DNA of 64,000 nucleotides from Azospirillaceae bacterium (GCA_031291675.1 JARLIO010000062.1:62001-126000); one strand, 5' to 3'; shown: positions 36,944 through 45,793, counted from the first letter of the stretch. Numbers and translations are program-made. The notes: generated from the letters alone by a model not told the origin.

Positions 36944-37153
36944 CACCAGCCGGCGAGGATTCTGATACAATGCCGGCCGGGTGGCCGTCGACGACGACGA
37001 CGGGGCGGGTGTTATTTGACCTGCCTTGTGTCGAGCGATTTCCGCGCCGCGTCATTCGAAACGGTCCTATCCCTGGTTGAGTGCCTGCGCTCAGCCAAGG
37101 ATCACTTTCCCGGCGCGGGGGCTTTGTCGTGGCGATAGCGGTGCTGGGCGGCG

Positions 37154-37300
37154 GTTCTCATTTTGGCGACGAAGCGTTGGGCTTTCGCCCAAACCCAACG
37201 GGGGCCATGCCCCAGCCCCCTTTGTTTTTGTCAAAATAGAGGGGGATTCGGGGTTCACCCCGAGCGGGTGCGGGCGGCAGCCCGCGGCCGCCGCCAAAAT
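37154..37300 (-). repeat. Repeat family B, copy 2 (inverted)
   Basis: The reverse-oriented counterpart of the copy at 26528. It begins GTTCTCATTTTGGCG and contains GTTGGGCTTTCGCCCAAACCC and GGGGTTCACCCCG. The far terminal repeat is degraded. It directly precedes the 3' end of the peptidase remnant. Confidence 0.75.
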
Positions 37301-37303
37301 CGT

Positions 37304-37942
37304 TCATTCGGCTTCCCATCCGATGACGTGGCGCAGGAAACGATGGCCCAGCGCGAAGAATGTCGCGACGTCCGCGCTGTTCTGGCCGTGGGCATGGCCT
37401 CCCGCTTCCTCTTCATAGAAATAGGCCGTGTAACCCATCGCTTGGAGCTTCGCCGCCATCTTACGGCCATGGCCGCAATGAACGCGATCGTCACGGCGAT
37501 TCGTGCAGATCAGAATCGGCGGATAGGACTTGCCAGGCTCAGCGGTGTGGTAGGCCGATATTTTCGCCATAAACGTCCAGTCTTCGAGGCTATCGGGGTC
37601 GCCATACTCGTCAACGAAGGGTGCGGCGCCGGACAACGCCCGAAACCGACGCATATCGATCACCGGAATCGTGCAAAGGATTGCGCCGAACCGTTCCGGG
37701 TAGCGTGTCAGCATATTGGCGACAAGAATTCCGGTATTCGATGCACCTTCGCCGGCGATGCGGCCCGGGCTGGTCACGCCGCGCCGGATCAGGTCCGCCG
37801 CGACCGCGGCAAAATCGTCATGCGCGAGGCGTCGCCCCTCCCGGCAGCCGGCCTTGTGCCAGGATGCACCGAACTCAGCGCCCCCTCGGATGGTGGCCAC
37901 GACGCGGATGCCACCGCGTTCCAGCCACAATTTGCCGAGCAG
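37304..37942 (-). pseudogene. Prolyl oligopeptidase family (S9) C-terminal remnant
   Basis: The frame encodes only the C-terminal alpha/beta-hydrolase part of an S9 peptidase: LWLERGGIRVVATIRGG, the serine-nucleophile region GEGASNTGILVANMLTRYPE, PFVDEYGDP, and the final histidine region EEEAGGHAHG. The beta-propeller domain that makes up over half of such enzymes is missing. Upstream, the frame runs straight into a shrunken family A repeat (37943-38018), so the gene was cut there. The catalytic serine and histidine remain, but a product without a propeller is unlikely to be a normal peptidase. Confidence 0.75.
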
Positions 37943-38018
37943 AGCATCGAAAATGACAGGATCTCTGGCCAGCGTCATGTCCGCGTTCGCGACGGTGACG
38001 GTATCAAATTCGATGGCG
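37943..38018 (-). repeat. Repeat family A, internally deleted copy
   Basis: Read on the minus strand it has GCCATCGAATTTGATACCGT, then CGCGAACGCGGACATGACG, then AGAGATCCTGTCATTTTCG. It keeps both outer blocks of family A but lacks the central palindrome. It forms the breakpoint of the S9 peptidase remnant. Confidence 0.55.
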
Positions 38019-38025
38019 CACCCGA

Positions 38026-38691
38026 CTAGCGCTGCACCAAATCCCGGCCCGCGGGGTCGCGGGTTTCCCAGCCCAAGCGGGCCAATTCCGGGGTTGAGGC
38101 CTCCTGTTCGGGATAACCGATGCACAGATAGGCGGTCAGGTGCCAGGCCGGGGGCACGTCAAGGGCCGCGATCGCCGCCACCGGGTCAAGGATCGAAACC
38201 CAGCCGACGCCAACGCCCTGGGCGCGGGCCGCCAACCACAGCGTCATCACCGCCATTGCGGTCGATTGGTCCAGGGTTTGGGGCATGGTGCGACAGCCCA
38301 GACCCTTGCCGGTCATGGTCGTCGGATCGGTACAGACCGCGAGCTGGACCGGTGCGTCGTCAAGACCCGAGAGCTTGAGTCGGGCATAAAGCTGCGCGCG
38401 CTCGCCGTGATAGGCGGCCAGCGCGTCCTGATTGGCGTCGACAAAGTTCGCCCGGATTGCGGTCCGGCGCCTGACGTCTTCGACCAGGACAAAGCGCCAG
38501 GGCTGGCTGTAGCCGACCGAAGGCGCCAGACAGGCCAGGTCGAGAAGATGATCGAGGATGCCCGGGGCCAGGGCGTCACGCCGGAAGCGCCGCACGTCGC
38601 GGCGCCAGCGCAGCAAGCCTTCCAGCTGGTCGCGAAATGCATCGTCGAACCGGGGCGGCAGCGGACCGGTCGGATCGGGGCCTGGCGGCAT
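38026..38691 (-). CDS. bluB: 5,6-dimethylbenzimidazole synthase BluB-like
   Basis: A 221-aa FMN-dependent nitroreductase-fold protein matching BluB, which breaks down reduced flavin to make the lower ligand of vitamin B12. Visible features are RRDVRRFRRD, the family-typical APSVGYSQPWRFVLVED, TMTGKGLGCRTMPQT and GVGWVSILDP. The start at 38691 gives normal BluB length. It lies 28 bp after the parB-like gene on the same strand and seems to be transcribed with the partition genes. No other cobalamin gene is in the window. Confidence 0.85.
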   Translation of the reverse strand: MPPGPDPTGPLPPRFDDAFRDQLEGLLRWRRDVRRFRRDALAPGILDHLLDLACLAPSVGYSQPWRFVLVEDVRRRTAIRANFVDANQDALAAYHGERAQLYARLKLSGLDDAPVQLAVCTDPTTMTGKGLGCRTMPQTLDQSTAMAVMTLWLAARAQGVGVGWVSILDPVAAIAALDVPPAWHLTAYLCIGYPEQEASTPELARLGWETRDPAGRDLVQR

Positions 38692-38719
38692 CGGGGGCAC
38701 TCCGGTTTCGTGGACCACG

Positions 38720-39331
38720 CTATTGCGCGGCTTCGGGCGCGGGCGCCGTGTCATACTCGATAATCTCGGCCCCAAGCTGAAGTTTGATCCGGTTGATTTC
38801 GGCATCGAGTTTGCGGCGCCGTTCCAGCAGCTGTTCCAGGCGTTGGCGCAAGGGCGCGGTGGGATCGAGGTCGGTCTTGAGCGACTTCTTGAAAGCGAGC
38901 ACCGCGGGGCGGCTGATGGTGGGGCGGACCAGACCCCGGGCGCGGGCCATCGCGAGCTGCTCGTCGCTGAGCGAGGCCAGGGCATAGACCGTGGCATAGC
39001 TGGGCGGCGCCTCCTCCGGCAACAGCCGGCGGCTGTCGATGGCCTCGGCGGCGGCGCGGATCTGGAACGCGGTCTTGCGGCCAAAGGGCAGATCGGAATC
39101 GATCATGCTTTCATAGTCGCCGTGGGGCAAGGTCGCCTTGGCCTTGAGCAGGTAGCGGCCGATCACCAGGAATTTCTCCTGGGCCTGGCGCCACAGCCGA
39201 GTGATCTCGGCAACGAACTCCTCGCGGTTCTTGAAGTCCTGGACGACACGCTCCAGCTCGCCGACCCGTTCGTCGTCGCGCAAGCGGGCGGCAGCCGTGG
39301 TCTTGCTGATGGATTTCTGGATCAAGCTCAT
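38720..39331 (-). CDS. ParB-like partition companion protein
   Basis: A 203-aa basic, helical protein directly after parA (7-bp gap). It shows a central region compatible with a DNA-binding fold (YLLKAKATLPHGDYESMI, FGRKTAFQIRAAAEAI, YATVYALASLSDEQLAMA), and a C-terminal coiled coil (RLEQLLERRRKLDAEINRIK). It lacks the classic N-terminal ParB nuclease box, so it is a centromere-binding protein by position and general layout rather than a clear ParB homologue. The start at 39331 follows a GAGG-like site. Confidence 0.65.
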   Translation of the reverse strand: MSLIQKSISKTTAAARLRDDERVGELERVVQDFKNREEFVAEITRLWRQAQEKFLVIGRYLLKAKATLPHGDYESMIDSDLPFGRKTAFQIRAAAEAIDSRRLLPEEAPPSYATVYALASLSDEQLAMARARGLVRPTISRPAVLAFKKSLKTDLDPTAPLRQRLEQLLERRRKLDAEINRIKLQLGAEIIEYDTAPAPEAAQ

Positions 39332-39338
39332 CCCCGCC

Positions 39339-40061
39339 TCACAGGCCCAATTCGTTACGGATGAAGTGCCAGACACTGACAAAGTCGTCGCCGCCGCTGG
39401 CGCCACGGACCTCGATCACGCCCAGACCCAGCGGGCTGGTCGTGGTGATGTCGATGAATTGGCGGATGTCGATCGGGCATAGCGGGCCGACGGCGAGCAG
39501 GCTGCGCCGCGCCTCGTCCAGCAGCTTGGTGCCCTTCTGCGTCGCATTGAGCAAAAACGCCGCCTTGGCATGGCGATCGCGCAGATAGCGCATGAACGGG
39601 ATCACCGATTCGCGATCGTCCCAGCCCGGACGGGTCGGGACGATGATCAGGTCGGCGACCTGGAGCAGCGCCAGCATCTCGGCCGGGTGGTCTTCGATGC
39701 CCGGGGGCGTGTCGATCACCAGCAGATCATAGTCGTCGAGTTCACCGATCTCGTGGGCGCCGTTGAGCGGTGCTTCGTAATGCTCGATCCGCGGCATGGT
39801 TTCCGGGCGACGGGCCCACCATTTCGACAAGGTCTTTTGGCGGTCGAAGTCGATCACGGCGACCGAGAGGCCGTTATGGGCGGCGATCACGGCGACATTC
39901 TTGACGAAGGTGGTCTTGCCGCTGCCGCCCTTTGGGGACGCGGTCAGCAGCACCTTCTTGTACCGGGGACGGTTCGGCGGGGCCGGATCTGGGGGCCGGT
40001 CGAGGATGCTGGCATCGTCGACCGCCGCCGGCCGGGCGCTGGCAAGGGGGATTTCACCCAT
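39339..40061 (-). CDS. parA: ParA-type partition ATPase
   Basis: A 240-aa deviant-Walker ATPase for plasmid segregation. The Walker A motif KGGSGKTTFVKN carries both signature lysines (about residue 40 onward), then VAVIDFDRQKTLSKW and the Walker B-like LLVIDTPPGIED. The ATG at 40061 is preceded by GGAG at good spacing; upstream codons are not family-like. It is the first gene of a parA-parB-like-bluB unit, and a 26-bp near-palindrome about 140 bp upstream may be its operator or centromere. Confidence 0.9.
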   Translation of the reverse strand: MGEIPLASARPAAVDDASILDRPPDPAPPNRPRYKKVLLTASPKGGSGKTTFVKNVAVIAAHNGLSVAVIDFDRQKTLSKWWARRPETMPRIEHYEAPLNGAHEIGELDDYDLLVIDTPPGIEDHPAEMLALLQVADLIIVPTRPGWDDRESVIPFMRYLRDRHAKAAFLLNATQKGTKLLDEARRSLLAVGPLCPIDIRQFIDITTTSPLGLGVIEVRGASGGDDFVSVWHFIRNELGL

Positions 40062-40463
40062 CAAGGGTCTCCGGGAGGGACAAAAAGCGGGAGGACAACG
40101 TCCTGTCGGGACTGTTCTAGCGGATTTAGCGGCAAAGGCAAAACGGCGTTTGCGTTGGGTCGGGTAATTTTGGCGCCGGCCGATTTCGCTGGCTGCGATA
40201 AATGTCTGACAGCTGTTAGGCATTTGCGCGATGGCAGAGGCGGATTTCCGGGGTGGTCCTCTCCGTTGCCTCCAGGATAGGCTTTCGGCGCCGATCTTTC
40301 CAGGGCGGCGATCACGGGACCCCTTATCAAAGGGCCGCGGACAGGCTATATCGGCATGACCCGCTCGGCTGTGACCACGACGCGCACCGCGTCATTTTGA
40401 TCCCCCGGTCTGAGCGAGGCCCGATCTTTGTGAGCCCGGATCTTTTCGCGTACGGAGGAACCT
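40062..40463. other. Divergent intergenic region between parA and the sugar cassette
   Basis: About 400 bp containing promoters for both directions, a near-palindrome at 40200-40225 and no gene. The sugar cassette begins with a TTG codon after a strong GGAGG site at 40455-40459. Confidence 0.5.
40200..40225. promoter_or_regulatory. 26-bp near-palindrome upstream of parA
   Basis: AAATGTCTGACAG and CTGTTAGGCATTT match as inverted halves at 11 of 13 positions with no spacer. Its size and location suit a dimeric regulator site or a parS-like centromere for the ParA/ParB-like pair. Confidence 0.5.
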
Positions 40464-41402
40464 TTGCGTCTTCTCGTCACCGGTGGCTGTGGCTACAAGG
40501 GGAGCGTCCTGGTTCCCAAACTGCTTGCGGCAGGGCACGAGGTCGTGGTCTTCGACATTCAGTGGTTCGGCAATTTCCTGGCGCCGCACCCGCTTCTGAC
40601 GGTGATCGAGGGTGATATCCGCGCGATCGATCGCGTCGATCTCGACGGTGTCGCGGCGATCGTCCATTTGTCGTCGGTGGCCAACGATCCCTGCTCCGAC
40701 CTTGATCCCAAGCTGACCTGGGAGATCAGCTGTCTGGCGACCATGCAGCTGGCCGACAAGGCGCGGCGGGCCGGGGTTCACCGCTTCATCTATGCCTCGT
40801 CGGGCAGCGTCTATGGCGTCAAGGCGGAGGACCAGGTCACCGAGGACCTGCCGCTGATCCCGCTGTCGGAATACAACAAGACCAAGATGGTCGCCGAGCG
40901 CGTGCTGCTGAGCTATGCCGGCGACATGGTGGTGCAGATCGTGCGGCCGGCGACGGTGTGCGGTTATTCGCCCCGGATGCGCCTCGACGTCGCGGTCAAT
41001 CTGCTGACCATGCAGGCGCTGCTGCGCCACCACATCACGGTGCTGGGCGGCGACCAGATCCGCCCGAACATTCACATCGACGACGTGACCGATCTGTACC
41101 TGTTTTTGCTCGATCACCCGGAACATCACGGTATCTTTAATGCCGGCTTCGAGAATTTATCGATCCTGGAAATTGCCCAGCGTGTTACCCAGGTGGTGCC
41201 GGCCGAGATCGAAGTGAAACCGTCCAACGATCCGCGCTCCTATCGCATCAATTCCGACCGATTGCTGGCGACCGGGTTCCGGCCGCGCAAGAATGTCGCG
41301 ATCGCGATTGAGGAGGTTGCCGCCGCGGTCCGATCTGGCACCTTGAAGGATGAGGATCGCTGCTATAATCTGCGCTGGATGCAGCAGGGTTACGGCCGTT
41401 AG
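40464..41402 (+). CDS. NAD-dependent sugar epimerase/dehydratase (extended SDR)
   Basis: A 312-aa Rossmann-fold enzyme acting on a nucleotide sugar. The cofactor motif is TGGCGYKGS at the N-terminus; the catalytic serine is in YASSGSVYG and the YxxxK pair in YNKTKM. A later DDVTDLYLFLLD segment is family-typical. The start is TTG at 40464, six bases after a strong GGAGG, with no better ATG nearby. It opens a run of nine plus-strand genes ending at 49262. Substrate is unknown; 4-epimerase or dehydratase activity is the family expectation. Confidence 0.85.
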   Translation: MRLLVTGGCGYKGSVLVPKLLAAGHEVVVFDIQWFGNFLAPHPLLTVIEGDIRAIDRVDLDGVAAIVHLSSVANDPCSDLDPKLTWEISCLATMQLADKARRAGVHRFIYASSGSVYGVKAEDQVTEDLPLIPLSEYNKTKMVAERVLLSYAGDMVVQIVRPATVCGYSPRMRLDVAVNLLTMQALLRHHITVLGGDQIRPNIHIDDVTDLYLFLLDHPEHHGIFNAGFENLSILEIAQRVTQVVPAEIEVKPSNDPRSYRINSDRLLATGFRPRKNVAIAIEEVAAAVRSGTLKDEDRCYNLRWMQQGYGR

Positions 41403-41491
41403 AAGGACGGTCAACGGATCGTCTCGGGCCGTCCGCGGACCGCGGGCGGTGGTATCGCCGGGGCCCACCCCAACAGAGACGAAGCCGACAG

Positions 41492-42061
41492 ATGCGAAAC
41501 GACATCCGCGACTATCTCCAGCGCCTCAGCGCCGTTCTCGAAACAACCGATCTCAGCGGCGTTGAAAGCCTGGGCCAGGAATTGCTGGATTGCTGGCGCA
41601 CCGGTCGCCAATTGTTTTTGTGCGGCAATGGCGGCAGCGCGGCCAATGCCATCCACCTGGCCAATGATTTTCTCTACGGCATCTCCAAGCGACCAGGATC
41701 CGGGCTGCGGGTGACGGCGCTGCCGGCCAACAGTTCCGTGCTGACCTGTCTGGCCAACGACATGGGCTATGATCAGGTGTTCGCCCTGCAATTGGCGGTC
41801 CTGGCGCGCCCCGGCGACGTGCTGCTGGCGTTCTCGGGCAGCGGCAATTCGCCCAACATTTTGCGGGCGCTGGAGAAGGCGCGGGAAATCGGCATGCGCA
41901 GCTATGCGGTGCTCGGTTATTCCGGCGGGCAGGCCAAGGCGCTGGCCGACGTGCCGCTGCATTTCGCGATCGACGACATGCAGATCAGCGAGGACATCCA
42001 GCTGATCCTGGGACATCTGCTGATGCAGTGGCTGTACCGTCACCGTGATCAGGTCGCCTGA
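41492..42061 (+). CDS. SIS-domain phosphoheptose isomerase (GmhA-like)
   Basis: A 189-aa sugar-isomerase-domain protein similar to GmhA, which converts sedoheptulose 7-phosphate to heptose 7-phosphate at the start of heptose-nucleotide synthesis. The phosphate-binding motif FLCGNGGSAANAIHLANDF, the SGSGNSPNI loop and the C-terminal histidine region QLILGHLLMQWLY are all present. The stop is four bases before the next gene. Its presence points to a heptose-type sugar as the cassette's starting compound (inference). Confidence 0.85.
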   Translation: MRNDIRDYLQRLSAVLETTDLSGVESLGQELLDCWRTGRQLFLCGNGGSAANAIHLANDFLYGISKRPGSGLRVTALPANSSVLTCLANDMGYDQVFALQLAVLARPGDVLLAFSGSGNSPNILRALEKAREIGMRSYAVLGYSGGQAKALADVPLHFAIDDMQISEDIQLILGHLLMQWLYRHRDQVA

Positions 42062-42064
42062 ATC

Positions 42065-43057
42065 ATGGCCGACAAGGTCCTTGTTATCGGCAGCAATTCC
42101 TTTTCCGGCGCGTCATTTGTCGCCTTCCTGCTCGACCAGGGGCTGGAGGTGATCGGCGTCAGCCGGTCCGAGGAACCGCATCACGCCTTCCTGCCCTATC
42201 GCTGGGGCGCGGGCGAACGCCGCTTCACCTTTCATCGCCTGGACCTCAACCACGACCTCGACGCGCTCGACGCGCTGGTGCGCGAGCAACGCATCCCTGT
42301 CGTCGTCAATTTCGCGGCCCAAAGCATGGTCGGTGAAAGCTGGAAACATCCCGACCAGTGGATGATGACCAATGTCGTGGCAATGGTCCGGCTGCATGAA
42401 CGGTTGCGCCGGCTCGATTTTCTTGAGCGCTATGTTCATGTCACGACACCCGAGGTCTATGGCAGCACCGAGGGGTTCATCGCCGAGGACACGCCGTTTC
42501 GTCCCAGCACGCCCTATGCGGTATCACGGGCCGCCGCGGATATGAGCCTGCGCACTTATTTCGAGGCCTATGGTTTTCCGGTGCTGTTCACCCGCGCCGC
42601 CAATGTCTATGGCGCCGGTCAGCAGCTCTATCGCATCATTCCGCGTACCATCCTGTTCATCCTGCTGGGTCGGAAATTGCAGCTTCACGGCGGCGGCCAG
42701 TCGCGTCGCGCCTTCATCGACATCCGTGATGTGGCGCGGGCGACCTGGCAGATCGCCTGTGATGGCCAATTGGGCGAGACCTATCACATCTCGACCAATG
42801 AGATCGTCGCGATCCGCGACATTGTCGCCCGGATTTGCGAACGGCTCGGCGTCCGGTTCGAGGATTGCGTCGAAATGGTTGGCGATCGCCTGGGCAAGGA
42901 TTCCGCCTATATGCTGGACAGCGGCAAGCTGCGGCGCAGCCTGGGCTGGTCCGACACGGTTTCGCTGGATGCCGGGCTCGACGCCTGCATTTCCTGGGTC
43001 CGCGACCATTTTGACGCGTTGCGTCACCAACCGCTCGACTACCAACATAAGCCCTGA
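42065..43057 (+). CDS. NAD-dependent epimerase/dehydratase, RmlB/GMD-like
   Basis: A 330-aa extended SDR resembling dTDP-glucose or GDP-mannose 4,6-dehydratases. It has an unusual cofactor loop, VIGSNSFSGASF instead of the usual TGGAGFIGS, a TPEVYGST motif in place of TDEVYGS, and YAVSR where YxxxK is expected, so the catalytic lysine is an arginine. VNFAAQSMVGESW, TRAANVYGAGQQLYRI and a conserved GGGQSRRAFIDIRDVA follow. It is probably a nucleotide-sugar dehydratase or reductase of a distinct subgroup. Confidence 0.82.
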   Translation: MADKVLVIGSNSFSGASFVAFLLDQGLEVIGVSRSEEPHHAFLPYRWGAGERRFTFHRLDLNHDLDALDALVREQRIPVVVNFAAQSMVGESWKHPDQWMMTNVVAMVRLHERLRRLDFLERYVHVTTPEVYGSTEGFIAEDTPFRPSTPYAVSRAAADMSLRTYFEAYGFPVLFTRAANVYGAGQQLYRIIPRTILFILLGRKLQLHGGGQSRRAFIDIRDVARATWQIACDGQLGETYHISTNEIVAIRDIVARICERLGVRFEDCVEMVGDRLGKDSAYMLDSGKLRRSLGWSDTVSLDAGLDACISWVRDHFDALRHQPLDYQHKP

Positions 43058-43095
43058 TATTCCGGCTCAGGGGCCAACAGGCAAGGACAGGCGAA

Positions 43096-43755
43096 ATGGG
43101 GCAGGAGATCGATCTGCTGGTCAACTACCCGCGGACCAAACGCAATGTCGAGGACCGCGGTGCCACCAAGACCGAAGCGGATCGCGCGATCGCCCGGCAA
43201 TTCGGCCGGGAATTCTTTGATGGCGATCGCCGGACCGGCTATGGCGGGTTCGATTATCATCCGCGCTTCTGGCAGCCGGTGATCCCGACCCTGCGTGATC
43301 ATTTTGGCCTGTCGGCCGCCAGCAGCGTCCTTGATGTTGGTTGCGCCAAGGGCTTCATGCTGCACGACCTGGCGCAAACGATCCCCGGCATCACGATCCG
43401 TGGCATCGATGTGTCGCAATATGCCATCGACAACGCGCTCGACGACGTCAAACCCTGGGTCCAGGTCGCGGATGCCCGGGCGCTGCCGTTTGAGGACCGG
43501 TCCTTCGATGTCGTGATCGCGATCAACACGGTGCACAATCTGGAACGCGATGACCTGGCCCGGGCGCTGCGGGAAATCATGCGGGTCAGCCGCGGCCAGG
43601 CCTTCGTCACGGTTGATGCCTATCGCGATGACGCCGAGCGGCTGCGCATGGAGGCGTGGAACCTGACCGCGAAGACCGTCATGCATGTCGATGACTGGAC
43701 GGCGTTCTTTGCCGCGGTCGGCTACACCGGGGATTATTACTGGTTCATTCCATGA
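43096..43755 (+). CDS. SAM-dependent methyltransferase
   Basis: A 219-aa class I methyltransferase. The AdoMet-binding motif is VLDVGCAKGFMLHDL (about residues 77-91), followed by IRGIDVSQYAIDNA and the acidic DARALPFEDRSFDVVIAINT. The N-terminal 65 residues (KRNVEDRGATKTEADRAIA and YGGFDYHPRFWQP) are distinctive and probably bind the substrate. The ATG of the next gene overlaps the stop by ATGA, showing tight coupling. It should methylate the cassette's sugar or a keto intermediate. Confidence 0.85.
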   Translation: MGQEIDLLVNYPRTKRNVEDRGATKTEADRAIARQFGREFFDGDRRTGYGGFDYHPRFWQPVIPTLRDHFGLSAASSVLDVGCAKGFMLHDLAQTIPGITIRGIDVSQYAIDNALDDVKPWVQVADARALPFEDRSFDVVIAINTVHNLERDDLARALREIMRVSRGQAFVTVDAYRDDAERLRMEAWNLTAKTVMHVDDWTAFFAAVGYTGDYYWFIP

Positions 43756-44735
43756 GCGCGCGCCCCGACGCCGGCGTCAGCCGCGATCTGCTGTACCATC
43801 TGAAGCGGATCCGCCGGGTCGAGCTGGAGATCGCGCGGCGTTATCCCGAAGGCGCGATGCGTTGCCCGGTTCACCTGTCGGTCGGCCAGGAGGCGGTTGC
43901 CGCGGCGGTGGCCGTGACGTTGCGGCGCGAGGATCTGGCGGTCAGCGGGCATCGCGCCCACGCCCACTATCTGGGCAAGGGCGGCGATTTGACCGCGATG
44001 ATCGCTGAGATCTATGGCAAAGCGACCGGTTGCAGCGGCGGCAAGGGGGGGTCGATGCATTTGATCGACGAAGCCGCCGGATTCATGGGCAGCACCGCGA
44101 TTGTCGGCGGTACGATTCCGGTCGGTGTCGGCCTGGCCCTGGGCATGAAGCAGACCGGGACCGACCAGATCTCCTGCATTTTCCTGGGCGACGGTGCGAT
44201 CGAGGCCGGGGTGTTCTATGAATCGCTGAATTTCGCGGTGCTGAAGCGCCTGCCCGTGCTGTTCGTCTGCGAAAACAATCTGTATTCGGTCTATACCCCG
44301 CTGGCCAAGCGCCAGCCGGCGGGCCGGTGTATCGCCGATGTCGCGGCGGCGATCGGGGCGCGCACCGCCAGCGGCGACGGCAATGATGTCGAGCAGGTCT
44401 GGTCGCTGATGACCGACGCGGTGGCGGCGCTGCGCGCCGGCAGCGGACCGTGGTTCCTCGAGCTGGCGACGTATCGCTGGCTGGAGCATTGCGGACCCTT
44501 CTATGACAACGATATCGGTTATCGCAGCGAGGCCGAATTCCGGGCGTGGCAGGCCCGTGATCCCGTGGCGTGCCATCAGGCCCGGTTGATCGAACGCGGG
44601 GTGATCGATGCGGCGATGGTCGCCCGCCTGGACGCTGACATTGATGGCGAAGTGGCGCAGGCTTTCGCCGCCGCCGAGGCCGCGCCGTTCCCGGAACCCG
44701 GCGCCGCCTTCACCGATCTGTATGCGGGGCCCTGA
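43752..44735 (+). CDS. TPP-dependent dehydrogenase E1 alpha subunit
   Basis: A 327-aa alpha subunit of a thiamine-pyrophosphate enzyme of the 2-oxoacid dehydrogenase or acetoin type. The TPP-Mg motif runs from FLGDGAIEAGVFYESLNFA to VLFVCENN. The substrate-side segment GGKGGSMHLIDE and HRAHAHYLGKGG are conserved. The beta subunit follows two bases later. No E2 (lipoyl acyltransferase) or E3 is present in the cassette, so it may catalyse a carboligation or two-carbon transfer rather than oxidation (inference). Confidence 0.88.
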   Translation: MSARPDAGVSRDLLYHLKRIRRVELEIARRYPEGAMRCPVHLSVGQEAVAAAVAVTLRREDLAVSGHRAHAHYLGKGGDLTAMIAEIYGKATGCSGGKGGSMHLIDEAAGFMGSTAIVGGTIPVGVGLALGMKQTGTDQISCIFLGDGAIEAGVFYESLNFAVLKRLPVLFVCENNLYSVYTPLAKRQPAGRCIADVAAAIGARTASGDGNDVEQVWSLMTDAVAALRAGSGPWFLELATYRWLEHCGPFYDNDIGYRSEAEFRAWQARDPVACHQARLIERGVIDAAMVARLDADIDGEVAQAFAAAEAAPFPEPGAAFTDLYAGP

Positions 44736-44737
44736 CC

Positions 44738-45793
44738 ATGGCGCAACTCACCTTCGCCGCCGCGATCAATGACGCGTTGCGCATCGCCCTGACGATCGAT
44801 CCGCGCGTCATCTGCTACGGCCTGGGCACCGACGACCCCAAGGGCGTATTCGGCACCACTGCGGGGTTGCAGGCCCAGTTCGGCGCCGAGCGGGTGTTCG
44901 ACATGCCGACCGCGGAAAACGCCATGACCGGGATCGGTGTCGGCGCGGCGCTGTACGGACTGCGCCCGGTGCTGACCCATCAGCGGCTGGATTTCGCGCT
45001 GCTGTCGCTCGACCAGATCGTCAACAACGCTGCCAAATGGCATTTCATGTTTGGCGGTCGCCGCGCCGTGCCCTTGACGATCCGCATGATCATGGGGCGC
45101 GGCTGGGGCCAGGGACCGACGCATTCCCAGAACCTTCAGGCCTGGTTTGCTCATATCCCGGGGCTCAAGGTGGTGATGCCGGCGACCGCGGGCGATGCCA
45201 AGGGCCTGCTGCTGTCGGCGATCTTCGACGACAACCCGGTGATTTTTCTGGAACATCGCTGGCTGCATAACCTCAAGGGTGAGGTTGCCGAGGGCGATGT
45301 CCGGGTGCCGCTGGGCCGGGCCCAGCGGCTGCGCCGGGGCGATGCCATCACGATTGTCGCGATGTCGACGATGACGGCCGAAGCGTTGCACGCGGTTGAT
45401 TTCCTGGCCGATCATGGCGTCGCGGCCGATCTGATCGACCTGCGCAGCATCCGCCCGCTCGATTGGGACATGATTGCGGCCTCGGTCAAGCGCACCGGCC
45501 GGCTGTTGGTGCTGGATACCGGATCCCTGACCGGTTCCGTCGCGGGTGAGATCGTCGCCGGTATCGCGGAACGGGGCTGGAACGATCTCCAGGCCGCGCC
45601 GCGCCGCCTCGCGGTTCCCGATTTCCCCGAGGCGACCAGCCCGGCCCTGACCCGGACCTATCACGTCCGTGCCGAACAGATCGTCGATGCCGTTGCCGCG
45701 ATGCTGCAACGCCCGATCGACAGCGCCCCGCTGGCCGCCCGGCGCACCCACCCGCATGATGTCCCGGGCGCCTGGTTCACCGGCCCGTTCTGA
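44738..45793 (+). CDS. TPP-dependent dehydrogenase E1 beta subunit (transketolase-like)
   Basis: A 351-aa partner of the preceding alpha subunit. It carries the pyrimidine-binding transketolase-like domain (MPTAENAMTGIGVGAALYGL with a glutamate that activates TPP), and a C-terminal transketolase domain (ADLIDLRSIRPLDWD). The interface segment RMIMGRGWGQGPTHSQN is typical of E1 beta. The two subunits together should give a working alpha2-beta2 enzyme. It links the cassette's chemistry to TPP, the product of the thi genes in the same window. Confidence 0.9.
   Translation: MAQLTFAAAINDALRIALTIDPRVICYGLGTDDPKGVFGTTAGLQAQFGAERVFDMPTAENAMTGIGVGAALYGLRPVLTHQRLDFALLSLDQIVNNAAKWHFMFGGRRAVPLTIRMIMGRGWGQGPTHSQNLQAWFAHIPGLKVVMPATAGDAKGLLLSAIFDDNPVIFLEHRWLHNLKGEVAEGDVRVPLGRAQRLRRGDAITIVAMSTMTAEALHAVDFLADHGVAADLIDLRSIRPLDWDMIAASVKRTGRLLVLDTGSLTGSVAGEIVAGIAERGWNDLQAAPRRLAVPDFPEATSPALTRTYHVRAEQIVDAVAAMLQRPIDSAPLAARRTHPHDVPGAWFTGPF

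Noticed and set aside
40392-41129. 245-codon minus-strand frame
   Set aside because: It is antisense to the first SDR gene of the cassette, whose cofactor and catalytic motifs are intact.
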